Below, one piece after another: positions 1 through 7,592 of a stretch of DNA of 60,262 bases. The number at the start of each line of letters is the position of its first letter. Positions within the stretch are counted from its first letter, which is position 1. The notes under the pieces are model-generated. The model saw only the letters and a list, made by a program, of their open reading frames with translations, was not told the origin of the DNA and searched no databases. The translations under genes were made by a program, and so were the position numbers. The stretch lies in contig NZ_VTOY01000012.1 in NCBI RefSeq assembly GCF_008271295.1, positions 1 through 60,262 of the forward strand, in the 5' to 3' direction. The stretch is from Pseudoselenomonas ruminis. Its GTDB lineage: Bacteria > Bacillota > Negativicutes > Selenomonadales > Selenomonadaceae.

Positions 1-3
1 GAT

Positions 4-94
4 AAACTGTAATTTGTAAAAAGTGCACGAAGTTATAGGAACCTCCATAAGGTAGATGAATCAAGCTTATGGAGGCTTCTATAACTTCGTGCAC
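4..94. repeat. Dispersed repeat, copy at window edge (conserved 18-mer plus nested hairpin)
   Basis: AAACTGTAATTTGTAAAA (4-21) is the exact reverse complement of 22331-22348. It is followed by a two-tier inverted repeat. The outer arms GTGCACGAAGTTATAG (23-38) and CTATAACTTCGTGCAC (79-94) are perfect. The inner arms CCTCCATAAG (42-51) and CTTATGGAGG (66-75) enclose a loop containing GAATCAA. The copy at 22265-22348 has the same order in opposite orientation (CCCCCATAAG / CTTATGGGGG, loop GATTCG). The window probably begins just outside another copy of the 22.3-22.9 kb element. Confidence 0.75.
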
Positions 95-106
95 CTATAA
101 TCTATA

Positions 107-134
107 CACAAAAAAGCACCGCTCTCGCGGTGCT
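107..134 (-). terminator. Intrinsic terminator of tRNA-Gln
   Basis: The perfect 8-bp stem AGCACCGC / GCGGTGCT (115-134, tetraloop TCTC) is followed on the minus strand by a run of six T. It lies 12 nt past the CCA end of the tRNA. Confidence 0.85.
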
Positions 135-145
135 ATGCTTTCATA

Positions 146-221
146 TGGCAGGGGTAGCTGGACTCGAACCAACGCATGCGGGATTCAGAGACCCGTGCCT
201 TACCAACTTGGCGATACCCCT
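146..221 (-). tRNA. tRNA-Gln (anticodon CUG)
   Basis: On the minus strand the gene runs from AGGGGTA to TACCCCT-G-CCA, giving a perfect 7-bp acceptor stem, discriminator G and an encoded CCA. The D-arm is GCC...GGC and the T-arm contains GGTTCGAGTCC. The anticodon stem is CGGG/CCCG, closed by a U31-U39 pair, with loop CTCTGAA, which places CUG at positions 34-36. The body closely resembles bacterial glutamine tRNAs. A perfect promoter (256-284) and a terminator (107-134) make it a monocistronic unit. Confidence 0.95.
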
Positions 222-255
222 GTGTCACTAGCGCTCTGCGCCATCAACATAAAAT

Positions 256-284
256 ATTATACTCAAGGATATTTCACTTGTCAA
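256..284 (-). promoter_or_regulatory. Consensus sigma-70 promoter of tRNA-Gln
   Basis: On the minus strand TTGACA (279-284), a 17-nt spacer and TATAAT (256-261) match consensus at every position. Transcription would start about 30 nt before the tRNA 5' end. Confidence 0.9.
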
Positions 285-452
285 CACATTTTTTATATTT
301 TTTTACACCCAGCCAAAAATTCAAAAAAATGTCTGAAAACGAACCAGAAAAGGGCAATTGTCCCCTTTTCTTTAAGAAAAGTATGATATAATAAAAGATA
401 CCTAAAAATGTAAGTGACGATTCATGTGTATTTTATTGGAGGAATGTATCGT

Positions 453-815
453 ATGGATATTAAGTATGATGTATCAATTACCGCTATCGGCAATTTGGCT
501 AAAACCTTCCTTTCGGATAACAGCAGTGCTATCCTGCTTGACGAAGGCATCCGTCCGAACCTGTCCGATATGGTCATCGAACACACTCCTGGCGAACTCA
601 AGGAAGACATCAAGAAAGGCGATAAACTGTTGATGGGCGGTGTTAAGTACACGGTCGAAAAGGTTGGCGACGCAGTCAATGACAACCTCCGCGAGGAAGG
701 TCATTGCACGCTCGTGTTCAACGCTACCGGTTCTATGCCGGGACAGATTATCGTGAAGGGCCCAAGCCTTCCGGTTCTTTCCAACGGTGCTCACATCACC
801 TTCACCAAGAAATAA
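453..815 (+). CDS. PTS glucitol/sorbitol-type IIA component, orphan
   Basis: This is a 120-residue cytoplasmic phosphotransfer protein resembling SrlB/GutA. The conserved block GHCTLVFNATGSMPGQIIV (C-terminal third) and an N-terminus of the form MDIKYDVSITAIG align with E. coli SrlB as I recall it. I chose ATG 453, with GGAGG about ten bases upstream; ATG 444 lies too close to that ribosome site. In the known family IIA takes phosphate from HPr and passes it to IIB/IIC of the sorbitol permease, but no IIB, IIC or sorbitol-6-phosphate dehydrogenase is nearby. It is tail-to-tail with a LacI regulator. It may serve a distant permease or a regulatory role; the lack of partners is observed, the role is inference. 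Confidence 0.85.
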   Translation: MDIKYDVSITAIGNLAKTFLSDNSSAILLDEGIRPNLSDMVIEHTPGELKEDIKKGDKLLMGGVKYTVEKVGDAVNDNLREEGHCTLVFNATGSMPGQIIVKGPSLPVLSNGAHITFTKK

Positions 816-834
816 TCCTCGAATCAAATACCAT

Positions 835-1872
835 TCAGGCCAGGCCGTTCATCGAGCCTGGCTTTTCTTTTTCATAATCACGTTTCAGATTGCGGACGCT
901 CTCGCGCTCGACAAAGAAAAGCGGCATTTCCATATTTTCCTGCACCGGCTCGTCACGAAGCAGGTTGAGCATATACTGCGCGGCCTTCATCCCCACGAGC
1001 TCATAGTCAAACGCGACCGTCGTAAGCGCCGGATACACGACAGCCCCCACTTCATAGCCGCCAAATCCGGCCACCGAAATCTCCTCCGGCACGCGGATGC
1101 CGCGTTCGTGAATATATCGCAAGATACCCAGGCTGATATTGTCCGTCGCACCGACTACCACACTGGCCTTGCAACGCAGCACATCTTCTGCCTGGTTATA
1201 GGCCGACAAAAAGTCAAACCCCGTCTCGACAAAATCAACCTTGGCTCCGAATCTTCCCGCCTTGAAGGCATCGATAAAGCCGCGCTTGCGGTCAACGCCC
1301 ACCGCCGTATCCTGTTCGGTAACCCCGGCAAAAACCGCATGCTTGTGTCCCATCTCGCGCAGGTAAGCTCCCATCATTCGGCCAGCTGCCTCGTCATCAA
1401 TTTTGACAAAGGGCACTTTATCGTTTTTCTGGCCCGTATAGAGGATGGGAATATTTCCCTCCTGCGAAATTTTCACATGTTCCTCGGTAATGCCGACCGA
1501 ATCCACCAGGATTCCATCCACACCCTGCTGCTGCAAATTGCGGATATTTTCCAGTTCCTTCCGGCCCGAAAGCTGGCTGACCAGTAAAATTCCCTGATAC
1601 CCAGCCGGTTCCAATACCCGGCTGATGCCTGCCAAAAGCTTGCCAACCGTTACCGAGTCCATCCGCGGCAGCACAATGCCAATCAATTTGCTCTCTTTTG
1701 TCTTGAGCCGCTTGGCGAAGAAATTCGACTGAAAACCAGTTTGTTCAATTGCGGCCCGGACGCGTTCCTGTTTTTCGGTGCTGATATATCCATGATTCAA
1801 ATAACGGGATACCGTACTCTTGGAAACTCCCGCCAGTTCTGCCACTTCTTTTATCGTAACCTTTTGATCCAT
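835..1872 (-). CDS. LacI-family transcriptional regulator (sugar repressor, ScrR-like)
   Basis: This is a 345-residue one-component repressor. The helix-turn-helix TIKEVAELAGVSKSTVSRYL lies at residues 6-25, followed by the hinge helix region and a periplasmic-binding-protein-like effector domain (about 60-330). Start ATG 1872 is preferred because AGAGGAA and GGAGGG lie just upstream and the family begins a few residues before the HTH; ATG 1899 has no ribosome site. The effector domain resembles sucrose/maltose-type repressors (VDGILVDSVG, then LYTGQ), but the ligand cannot be read from sequence. No sugar operon is directly downstream, and its terminator is shared with the convergent PTS IIA gene, so it probably acts in trans. 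Confidence 0.88.
   Translation of the reverse strand: MDQKVTIKEVAELAGVSKSTVSRYLNHGYISTEKQERVRAAIEQTGFQSNFFAKRLKTKESKLIGIVLPRMDSVTVGKLLAGISRVLEPAGYQGILLVSQLSGRKELENIRNLQQQGVDGILVDSVGITEEHVKISQEGNIPILYTGQKNDKVPFVKIDDEAAGRMMGAYLREMGHKHAVFAGVTEQDTAVGVDRKRGFIDAFKAGRFGAKVDFVETGFDFLSAYNQAEDVLRCKASVVVGATDNISLGILRYIHERGIRVPEEISVAGFGGYEVGAVVYPALTTVAFDYELVGMKAAQYMLNLLRDEPVQENMEMPLFFVERESVRNLKRDYEKEKPGSMNGLA
839..872 (+). terminator. Intrinsic terminator after the sorbitol-type IIA gene
   Basis: The stem GCCAGGC (839-845) / GCCTGGC (856-862) is followed by TTTTCTTTTT. It overlaps the 3' end of the converging LacI gene. Confidence 0.8.
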
Positions 1873-1972
1873 TTCCTCTGCGTCCCTCCATGGATTCATT
1901 TCTTGCTATAGTCTACTATTATTTTAGGGCATTTATCGCGAAAAGGCAAGAATAAAGCAGAACCGATTCCAC

Positions 1973-2009
1973 AAGTAAGAACACCTCCCATAAAGAGGTG
2001 CTCTTACTT
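1973..2009 (-). terminator. Long hairpin between ung and the lacI-type gene
   Basis: The inverted repeat AAGTAAGA-n-CACCTC / GAGGTG-n-TCTTACTT (1973-1987 and 1995-2009) follows the ung stop codon. No strong T-tract follows, so termination is likely but not certain. Confidence 0.5.
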
Positions 2010-2026
2010 ATATAAACGCAAAAAAG

Positions 2027-2707
2027 CTACACATTCGGCAACTGCCAATCGATGGGGTCCTGCCCCGTCGCCCGCAAAAAGTCGTTGACCTTCGAAAACG
2101 GCCGGCTGCCAAAAAATCCACGATGTGCCGAAAGCGGGCTGGGATGTGGCGATTCGACAATATAGTGTTTCGGATTCGTAATCATCTGCTTCTTGCGGCG
2201 TGCCGGCGCCCCCCAAAGAATAAAGGCCATGGGCTTTTCGCGTGCATTGAGCAGACTGATGATTTTATCCGTAAAAGTCTCCCAGCCATGATGCTGATGG
2301 GAACCGGCTTGATGCTCACGGACCGTCAATACCGTGTTAAGCAGCAGCACCCCCTGCTCCGCCCATGGCTTCAGGCAGCCGTTATTCGGAATGGTACAGC
2401 CAAGGTCTGTCTGGAGTTCCTTGAAGATATTTAACAGCGACGGCGGCGGCTGTACGCCCGGCAACACGGAAAAGGAAAGACCGTGAGCCTGACCCGGGCC
2501 ATGATAGGGGTCCTGCCCCAAAATCACTACTTTCGTATCATGGTAAGCCGTATAATGGAGCGCATTGAATATCGCAAACATATCGGGATAAATGCGGTGC
2601 GTGCGGTATTCCTGTATCAAAAACTGCCGAAGCTCACGATAATACGGCTGCTGCAATTCATCAGCCAGCAGCTCTGCCCAGTCATTATGAAATATCTCCA
2701 TTGTCAT
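2027..2707 (-). CDS. ung: Uracil-DNA glycosylase, family 1
   Basis: This 226-residue enzyme removes uracil from DNA and starts base-excision repair. The water-activating motif GQDPYHG is at 64-70 (catalytic Asp66), the uracil-pocket Asn is in [10 protein letters not shown] (about 124), and the C-terminal [11 protein letters not shown] at 188-198 carries the catalytic His188. The length is normal for family 1. It is the last gene of the fol operon and overlaps folK-folA by 23 nt, so it is translationally coupled. Pairing uracil removal with dihydrofolate reductase makes sense because folate limitation raises dUTP and uracil in DNA; that link is inference. Confidence 0.97.
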   Translation of the reverse strand: MTMEIFHNDWAELLADELQQPYYRELRQFLIQEYRTHRIYPDMFAIFNALHYTAYHDTKVVILGQDPYHGPGQAHGLSFSVLPGVQPPPSLLNIFKELQTDLGCTIPNNGCLKPWAEQGVLLLNTVLTVREHQAGSHQHHGWETFTDKIISLLNAREKPMAFILWGAPARRKKQMITNPKHYIVESPHPSPLSAHRGFFGSRPFSKVNDFLRATGQDPIDWQLPNV

Positions 2708-3710
2708 TTCTCTCCCTGTCTATGCGCAGCCAGCGTTGAAAACTGCCCTGCTCCATTTCTTGCTCATGATCAAGCTGGAACCCCGAAAGTTCCGGCAGCC
2801 AGGTGTCAGCTTTATAACAGCCCCGCAGTCTGGTAATCTCAGCCACCCGCACATACGGCAGCAGCTCACGATAAACCTCCCCGCCGCCGATACACCAAAA
2901 CGTTTTATCCGGATGAGCCTTATGAATCTCGCCTAGTATTTGCCACAAGTCCGCCAGCCCATTGGAAACGATAAAGCCTGGAAGAGCCGGCAGGCTGCGG
3001 GACAGCACAATATTGATGCGGTCGTTCAGCGGAGCTTCCTTGGGCAGGCTCTCGGCGGTCTTTCGTCCCATAATGACCACATTGCCCGCCGTCAGCGACT
3101 TAAAATGTGCCATATCATCCGGGACATGTGCGAGCAAACGGCCCTCAATTCCGAGTCCCCGGTTTTCATCAATTGCCGCTATCAGCCGGAGCGGCCAGGG
3201 CGTATCCAGTTCTGCCGCTAGTTCGATTGCCTGGCTTTTAATCGCTGGCTCTTCGCACCATGCCGCGACAGTTTTGCCCTTCACGATGAGACGCCCCGCA
3301 ATATCACGCAATGGATAAAGCACAAAGGCCCGCTCGGTAAGATACGGATGCGGCAGGCGCAGTTCCTCGGTATCAAAGCGCTGCCCCTCCGCGGCCAGCA
3401 GGTCTATGTCAATAGTCCGCGCCCCCCAGTGCTCATGGCGGACGCGGCCAAGATCCCGTTCAATGCGCTGGCACTCGTGCAAAAAGGCCAGCACGGGCAA
3501 GCTCGTCCGTACTGCAGCCGCCGTATTGATAAAGCCCGGCTGGTCAAGTTTCCCCCACGGGGCCGTCTCATAGAAAGAAGCCACCTGCCAAAGACAGGTG
3601 GCCGGAATAGCGGCAATTTTCCGCAAGGCCTCGCGGATCGTTTCTCCGCGATTGCCCAGATTGGCACCAAGGCTCAGCCAAATCGTATACGCTGTATCGT
3701 CTCTATTCAT
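2685..3710 (-). CDS. Fused HPPK (FolK) and dihydrofolate reductase (FolA)
   Basis: This 341-residue bifunctional protein is built from two folate enzymes. Residues 1-165 are 6-hydroxymethyl-7,8-dihydropterin pyrophosphokinase: LGANLGN (14-20), the magnesium-binding ARTIDIDLL (97-105) and [16 protein letters not shown] (119-134). Residues 174-341 are dihydrofolate reductase: [36 protein letters not shown] and the NADPH loop GGGEVY (275-280). The usual LPW of the substrate loop is replaced by LLA (192-194). The start codon overlaps the folB stop as ATGA. A folK-folA fusion is uncommon in my recollection, and no dihydropteroate step is fused. The DHFR half should be active because Asp198/199 and GGGEVY are kept. 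Confidence 0.92.
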   Translation of the reverse strand: MNRDDTAYTIWLSLGANLGNRGETIREALRKIAAIPATCLWQVASFYETAPWGKLDQPGFINTAAAVRTSLPVLAFLHECQRIERDLGRVRHEHWGARTIDIDLLAAEGQRFDTEELRLPHPYLTERAFVLYPLRDIAGRLIVKGKTVAAWCEEPAIKSQAIELAAELDTPWPLRLIAAIDENRGLGIEGRLLAHVPDDMAHFKSLTAGNVVIMGRKTAESLPKEAPLNDRINIVLSRSLPALPGFIVSNGLADLWQILGEIHKAHPDKTFWCIGGGEVYRELLPYVRVAEITRLRGCYKADTWLPELSGFQLDHEQEMEQGSFQRWLRIDRERNDNGDIS

Positions 3711-4069
3711 GAGCGCGTCCTTACTACACTGATTGCTGCATCCTCGAAAATTCCGGGAATCGGCGCCTGCGGCTTATGAACCGTCACGCGGACTTTCTGC
3801 ACCTTGCCGAAATCCCTGAGGATTGCTGCTGCGGTCCGCTCGCCAACGGCCTCGATAAGCTGGCAGGGCTCGCCCTCCACAATCTTCTTTGCCGTCTCAT
3901 AGACTTCCGCATAATTAATCGTCGCCGACAAATCATCCGTTTCGCCAGCCATCTTCAAATCCGCATACATCGTGATATCCAGCAGGAAATGCTGGCCCTT
4001 TTCACGTTCCTCGGGCAGGCAGCCATGATAGCCATAAAAATCGAGTCCCGTAAGTTTTATTTTATCCAT
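3707..4069 (-). CDS. folB: Dihydroneopterin aldolase
   Basis: This 120-residue enzyme converts dihydroneopterin to 6-hydroxymethyl-dihydropterin and glycolaldehyde, the substrate step before FolK. Family marks are FYGYHGCLPEER near the N-terminus, LIEAVGERTA in the middle and VTVHKPQAPIPG at the C-terminus. ATG 4069 is preferred (AAGG about eight bases upstream); an in-frame GTG at 4081 lies on top of the ribosome site. It starts 14 nt after the folP stop and overlaps the next gene by ATGA. Confidence 0.93.
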   Translation of the reverse strand: MDKIKLTGLDFYGYHGCLPEEREKGQHFLLDITMYADLKMAGETDDLSATINYAEVYETAKKIVEGEPCQLIEAVGERTAAAILRDFGKVQKVRVTVHKPQAPIPGIFEDAAISVVRTRS

Positions 4070-4082
4070 CGTTTCTTTCACC

Positions 4083-4928
4083 TTAGCCTAATATAACATC
4101 TGTCATACGGCACATCCTGGCAATCGGCTTAACGTCATGTACCCTGACGATGCCGGCCCCTTTCATAATGCCGATGACGCAGGTTGCCCCGGTAGCCTCC
4201 ATGCGCTCCTCTACGGGCAAATCCAGCGTCGCCCCGATAAAGCTCTTACGGCTAGTACCCAAAAGAAGCGGATACTCCTCGCCATCAATTGTCAAAAGCT
4301 CCTGCTGGCGGCGAAGGACTTCTACATTCCCCTCGGGCGTCTTGCCAAAGCCAATGCCCGGGTCCAAAATGATATTTTCCCGCTTCATCCCGGCAGCATC
4401 GGCCAAGGCAATCGACCGGCGGAAAAAGTCCTTCATCGAATCGATGATGTCCCCTTCGTATTCCTTGCCGTCCTGATTGTGCATGACGACAATGGGCAGC
4501 CCGCATTCCGCTGCTACTGCGGCCATCTTCCCCGGCTCTTTTTCATACTGCATGCCCCAGATGTCATTGAGCATGTGAACCCCATGCTCAGCCGCCACAC
4601 GGGCCGTCTCAGCCTTAAAGGTATCCACCGATACCGGCACCGGGCATTCCGGAATAAGTGCATCAAGGAACGGCAGTAATCGCTCAATCTCTTCCTCCGC
4701 CGGCATCACGGTAAAGCCCGGACGGCTTGACTCCGCGCCAATATCAATGATATCGGCACCGTCTTTTACCATCTGCTCCATGTGATAGAGCATTTTGTCC
4801 CGGGTATTCCATTTGCCACCATCCGAAAAGGAATCCGGCGTAACGTTGAGAATGCCCATGACAAGCGTGCGCTCGCCAAGTACCAGTGATTTTCCATCGG
4901 CGAAGTTGTAAGTGCGATTGGCAGTCAT
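4083..4928 (-). CDS. folP: Dihydropteroate synthase
   Basis: This 281-residue TIM-barrel enzyme condenses p-aminobenzoate with hydroxymethyl-dihydropterin pyrophosphate and is the sulfonamide target. Signatures are MGILNVTPDSFSDGG (24-38), DIGAESSRPG and VSVDTFKAETA, with LNDIWG and LGTSRKSFIG later. I chose ATG 4928, which overlaps the folE stop as TAATG; the longer frame would start inside folE with no gain of conserved sequence. AGGAGG lies about twelve bases upstream. It sits between folE and folB in a tightly packed operon. Confidence 0.95.
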   Translation of the reverse strand: MTANRTYNFADGKSLVLGERTLVMGILNVTPDSFSDGGKWNTRDKMLYHMEQMVKDGADIIDIGAESSRPGFTVMPAEEEIERLLPFLDALIPECPVPVSVDTFKAETARVAAEHGVHMLNDIWGMQYEKEPGKMAAVAAECGLPIVVMHNQDGKEYEGDIIDSMKDFFRRSIALADAAGMKRENIILDPGIGFGKTPEGNVEVLRRQQELLTIDGEEYPLLLGTSRKSFIGATLDLPVEERMEATGATCVIGIMKGAGIVRVHDVKPIARMCRMTDVILG

Positions 4929-5500
4929 TATGATTTTTCTCCTCCTAGAATCATCCATGCCTGCTGATAGAGCGCGGAATCCGTTTGAAACACCCCGTTT
5001 TTCTCCGACGTGACGGTCCGCGTGCCATGCGCGAGGTCGCCACGCATGGTCATGCAGAGCTGTTTGGCCTCGACCACAACCAGCACGCCTCGTGCTCCGA
5101 GGTCACGCTGGACTGCGGCGGCAATCTGAGCCGTCAGCCGCTCTTGCAGCTGCGGCTGATGAGAGAGGACTTCCACCAGCTTCGAGAATTTCGAAAAACC
5201 AGCTACCCGGCCATCCTTCGGCAGGTACGCAATGCTTACCTCGCCAAAGAACGGTACCAGATGATGTTCACACATCGAATAAAACGGGATATTGCGGACA
5301 GCCACAATACCATCCGAACCGGCATCAAAGGTCTCTCCCCAGATGTCCGACGTATCTTTTCCCATGCCATCGAATAAGAACTGATACATCTGTGCCACGC
5401 GCTCCGGAGTCTTCTCCATGCCCCGCGCTTCGATATCCACACCGACAGCATCAAGGAAATCGCGCATCGCCCGGATTGCCTTCTCATTCATCTTGCTCAT
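4928..5500 (-). CDS. folE: GTP cyclohydrolase I
   Basis: This 190-residue enzyme converts GTP to dihydroneopterin triphosphate, the first step of folate synthesis. The zinc site SMCEHHLVPFFG (75-86, Cys77 and His80) and the second zinc cysteine in AKQLCMTMRG (Cys149) are present. AGAGGGG precedes the ATG. It is the first gene of the minus-strand operon folE-folP-folB-folK/folA-ung. A phosphatase for the triphosphate (FolQ-like) is not in the cluster. AT-rich sequence with TATATT/TATTAT upstream (about 5530-5545) is a likely promoter, but I could not fix its -35 box. Confidence 0.96.
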   Translation of the reverse strand: MSKMNEKAIRAMRDFLDAVGVDIEARGMEKTPERVAQMYQFLFDGMGKDTSDIWGETFDAGSDGIVAVRNIPFYSMCEHHLVPFFGEVSIAYLPKDGRVAGFSKFSKLVEVLSHQPQLQERLTAQIAAAVQRDLGARGVLVVVEAKQLCMTMRGDLAHGTRTVTSEKNGVFQTDSALYQQAWMILGGEKS

Positions 5501-5593
5501 GGTATCCGTCCCCTCTAAAATATCAATACTTCTTATATAATATACTAGAACGAATTACACCGCAAGCGAAACAACGCCCATACAGCGCAACCG

Positions 5594-5779
5594 TTACTTT
5601 ACGGTTATCGCCCCCACCGGGCAGTCTTCAGCCGCCTGTCTGGCATCATCGATGCTGCTGTCCGGCAGTTCCTGCCAGCCTTCCGCCAAACCATCATCCC
5701 CCATGCGAAACCCTTCCGGGCACGCGCCCGTGCACATTCCACAACCTACACATAAATCTTTATCCACATAGCCTTTCAC
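5594..5779 (-). CDS. Ferredoxin, single [4Fe-4S] type
   Basis: This 61-residue acidic electron carrier has cysteines at CVGCGMCTGACP (10-20) and DCPVGAI (Cys53). Cys10, Cys13, Cys16 and Cys53 fit one [4Fe-4S] cluster, and Cys20 is extra. It starts at GTG with AGGAGG seven bases upstream, and the aligned N-terminus MKGYVDKDLC is typical of the family. A TATAAT-like AT stretch lies just before the ribosome site. It stands alone between folE and aspartase, so its partner enzyme cannot be named. Confidence 0.92.
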   Translation of the reverse strand: MKGYVDKDLCVGCGMCTGACPEGFRMGDDGLAEGWQELPDSSIDDARQAAEDCPVGAITVK

Positions 5780-5870
5780 AATAAAACCTCCTATATAATA
5801 TACAGCTTACAGATTCGAATCTGATTGTAACAAACTCCATCACACATTTCCGTAACCATGGTAACACAAA

Positions 5871-5900
5871 AACACCCCAGGACCTATGCCCTGGGGTGTT
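5871..5900 (-). terminator. Aspartase terminator, likely bidirectional
   Basis: The stem AACACCCCAG / CTGGGGTGTT (5871-5900) has T-rich flanks on both strands. It follows the aspA stop on the minus strand. Confidence 0.8.
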
Positions 5901-5936
5901 TTCTGGGAATCTATAGAAATTTTCTTGGTTAGGCGA

Positions 5937-7325
5937 TTAACCAGCAATACCCGGAGTCGTCATCTGTTTCGGGGAAAGGATTTTCTCCATCTTCTCCTGG
6001 GAGATGAGTCCCTTTTCGAGGATGACCTGACGGACCGGTTTGCCCGTGTTGTAAGCTTCCTTCGCAATCATAGCAGAGTTCTCATAGCCGATGTGCGGCA
6101 GCATAGCCGTGACGACACCAACGCTCTTGTCGAGCCATTCCTGGCACTGCTCTTTGTTCGGCTCCAAATCGATGAGGAGCTTATCCACGAAAGTATCCAC
6201 AGCATTAGCCATGTACTTCATGGAGTTGAACATATTGAAGCTGATAACCGGCTCCATGACATTGAGTTCGAACTGACCGTTCTCAACGCCGAGGGAAACG
6301 GCGATATCGTTAGCAATGACCTGATAGCAAGCCTGGTCGAGGACCTCAGCGATAACCGGATTGACTTTGCCCGGCATGATGGAGGAACCCGGCTGACGTT
6401 TCGGCAGCTTGAGCTCATTGAAACCGCAGCGTGGGCCAGATGCCATCATGCGGAAATCGTTAGCCATCTTGATGAGTACGAGAGCCGTCGTCTTCATAGC
6501 GCTCGATACATCGGAGAAGCCATCGGTGTTGTTCGTTGCATCGATGATGTTGTCAGCCGTAACATATTTCTCACCCGTAACTTCGGAGAGCGTCTCAGCG
6601 ACTTTCTTGATGTACTCCGGCTCAGCGTTGAGGCCCGTACCTACTGCCGTGCCGCCCATGTTCATGACATGAATGCCATCGATAGCATGGTTGATGCGGG
6701 CGATGCCCCGGCGGATGGAGGAAGCGTAGGAGCCCATCTCCTGACCCAGCGTGATAGGAACAGCATCCTGCAGATGCGTGCGGCCCATCTTGAGGATATC
6801 CTTGTACTCAACCGATTTTTTCTCAAGTTCCGTTGCCAGACGATCGAGCGAAGCCGTGAGTTTCTTTGCCTTGTGGGAAAGGCAGACTTTAATGCTCGTC
6901 GGGAAGCTGTCGTTCGTGGACTGAGCCATGTTCGCATGGTTATTCGGGGAAATGATATCGTAGCTCCCTTTCGGTTTGCCGATAATCTCCAGGGCGCGGT
7001 TGCAGAGGACTTCGTTGACATTCATGTTGACCGAAGTACCAGCACCACCCTGAATCGGGTCAACCGGGAACTGGTCAAGCCATTTGCCCTCGATAATCTC
7101 GTCTGCTGCCTGTACGAGCGGTTCGCCAATCTCTTTTGGCAGACGGCCCGTTGCCATGTTAGCCATAGCAGCGGCTTTCTTTACTTTAGCAAAGGCCTGA
7201 ACGAAATCCGGATCAATCGTCTGACCCGTGATTTTGAAGTTATCAATGGCACGCATCGTCTGAACACCGTAGTAAACCTCGTCTGGTACCTGAAGCTCGC
7301 CGATGAAATCATGCTCTGTTCTCAT
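5937..7325 (-). CDS. aspA: Aspartate ammonia-lyase (aspartase)
   Basis: This 462-residue enzyme of the aspartase/fumarase superfamily deaminates L-aspartate to fumarate and ammonia. The superfamily signature GSSIMPGKVNP is intact, with QGGAGTSVNMNVNE and HANMAQSTNDSFPTS as further active-site segments. DQFPVDPIQGGAGTS and the lack of fumarase-type segments favour aspartase over fumarase C. ATG 7325 gives the expected N-terminus MRTEHDFIGE; a GTG at 7334 is an alternative. It lies downstream of a dicarboxylate transporter and a two-component system, which suggests fumarate supply for anaerobic respiration. Confidence 0.9.
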   Translation of the reverse strand: MRTEHDFIGELQVPDEVYYGVQTMRAIDNFKITGQTIDPDFVQAFAKVKKAAAMANMATGRLPKEIGEPLVQAADEIIEGKWLDQFPVDPIQGGAGTSVNMNVNEVLCNRALEIIGKPKGSYDIISPNNHANMAQSTNDSFPTSIKVCLSHKAKKLTASLDRLATELEKKSVEYKDILKMGRTHLQDAVPITLGQEMGSYASSIRRGIARINHAIDGIHVMNMGGTAVGTGLNAEPEYIKKVAETLSEVTGEKYVTADNIIDATNNTDGFSDVSSAMKTTALVLIKMANDFRMMASGPRCGFNELKLPKRQPGSSIMPGKVNPVIAEVLDQACYQVIANDIAVSLGVENGQFELNVMEPVISFNMFNSMKYMANAVDTFVDKLLIDLEPNKEQCQEWLDKSVGVVTAMLPHIGYENSAMIAKEAYNTGKPVRQVILEKGLISQEKMEKILSPKQMTTPGIAG

Positions 7326-7462
7326 TTTTTCCACGTTCCTTTCTTTTGCCTGTCGCTAAATATCCCCGCGGCAGCACCAAAAACCTCACATCATAGTCTT
7401 TAGTAGATATAAATGATATTAATCATTCGATTAAACAATCGCTTGATTTACGTTTATTGTAT

Positions 7463-7481
7463 CATGTATACAAAATACATG
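7463..7481. promoter_or_regulatory. 19-bp dyad upstream of aspartase (candidate operator)
   Basis: CATGTAT (7463-7469) and ATACATG (7475-7481) form a perfect 7-5-7 inverted repeat in the 267-nt gap between the transporter and aspartase. No gene or terminator explains it; binding by the adjacent response regulator is a guess. Confidence 0.45.
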
Positions 7482-7592
7482 CAAGAACAATTTTAAAATT
7501 TTGTCCTTATTCACTGCACATTTTTCATAAACAATTTCGACAATTATTGCTAACACGGACAGGGCCCGCCAAGGCCCCGCCCGTTACACCAA

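Noticed and set aside
347-373. Hairpin GAAAAGGG / CCCTTTTC with T residues
   Set aside because: It looks like a plus-strand terminator but no plus-strand gene ends there. A TATAAT at 387-392 follows, so it may simply lie in the promoter region of the PTS IIA gene.
5886-7403. 505-codon open frame antisense to aspartase
   Set aside because: It mirrors a GC-rich, well-conserved gene on the other strand and has low-complexity, Arg/His-rich translation with no family motif. It is a codon-usage shadow.
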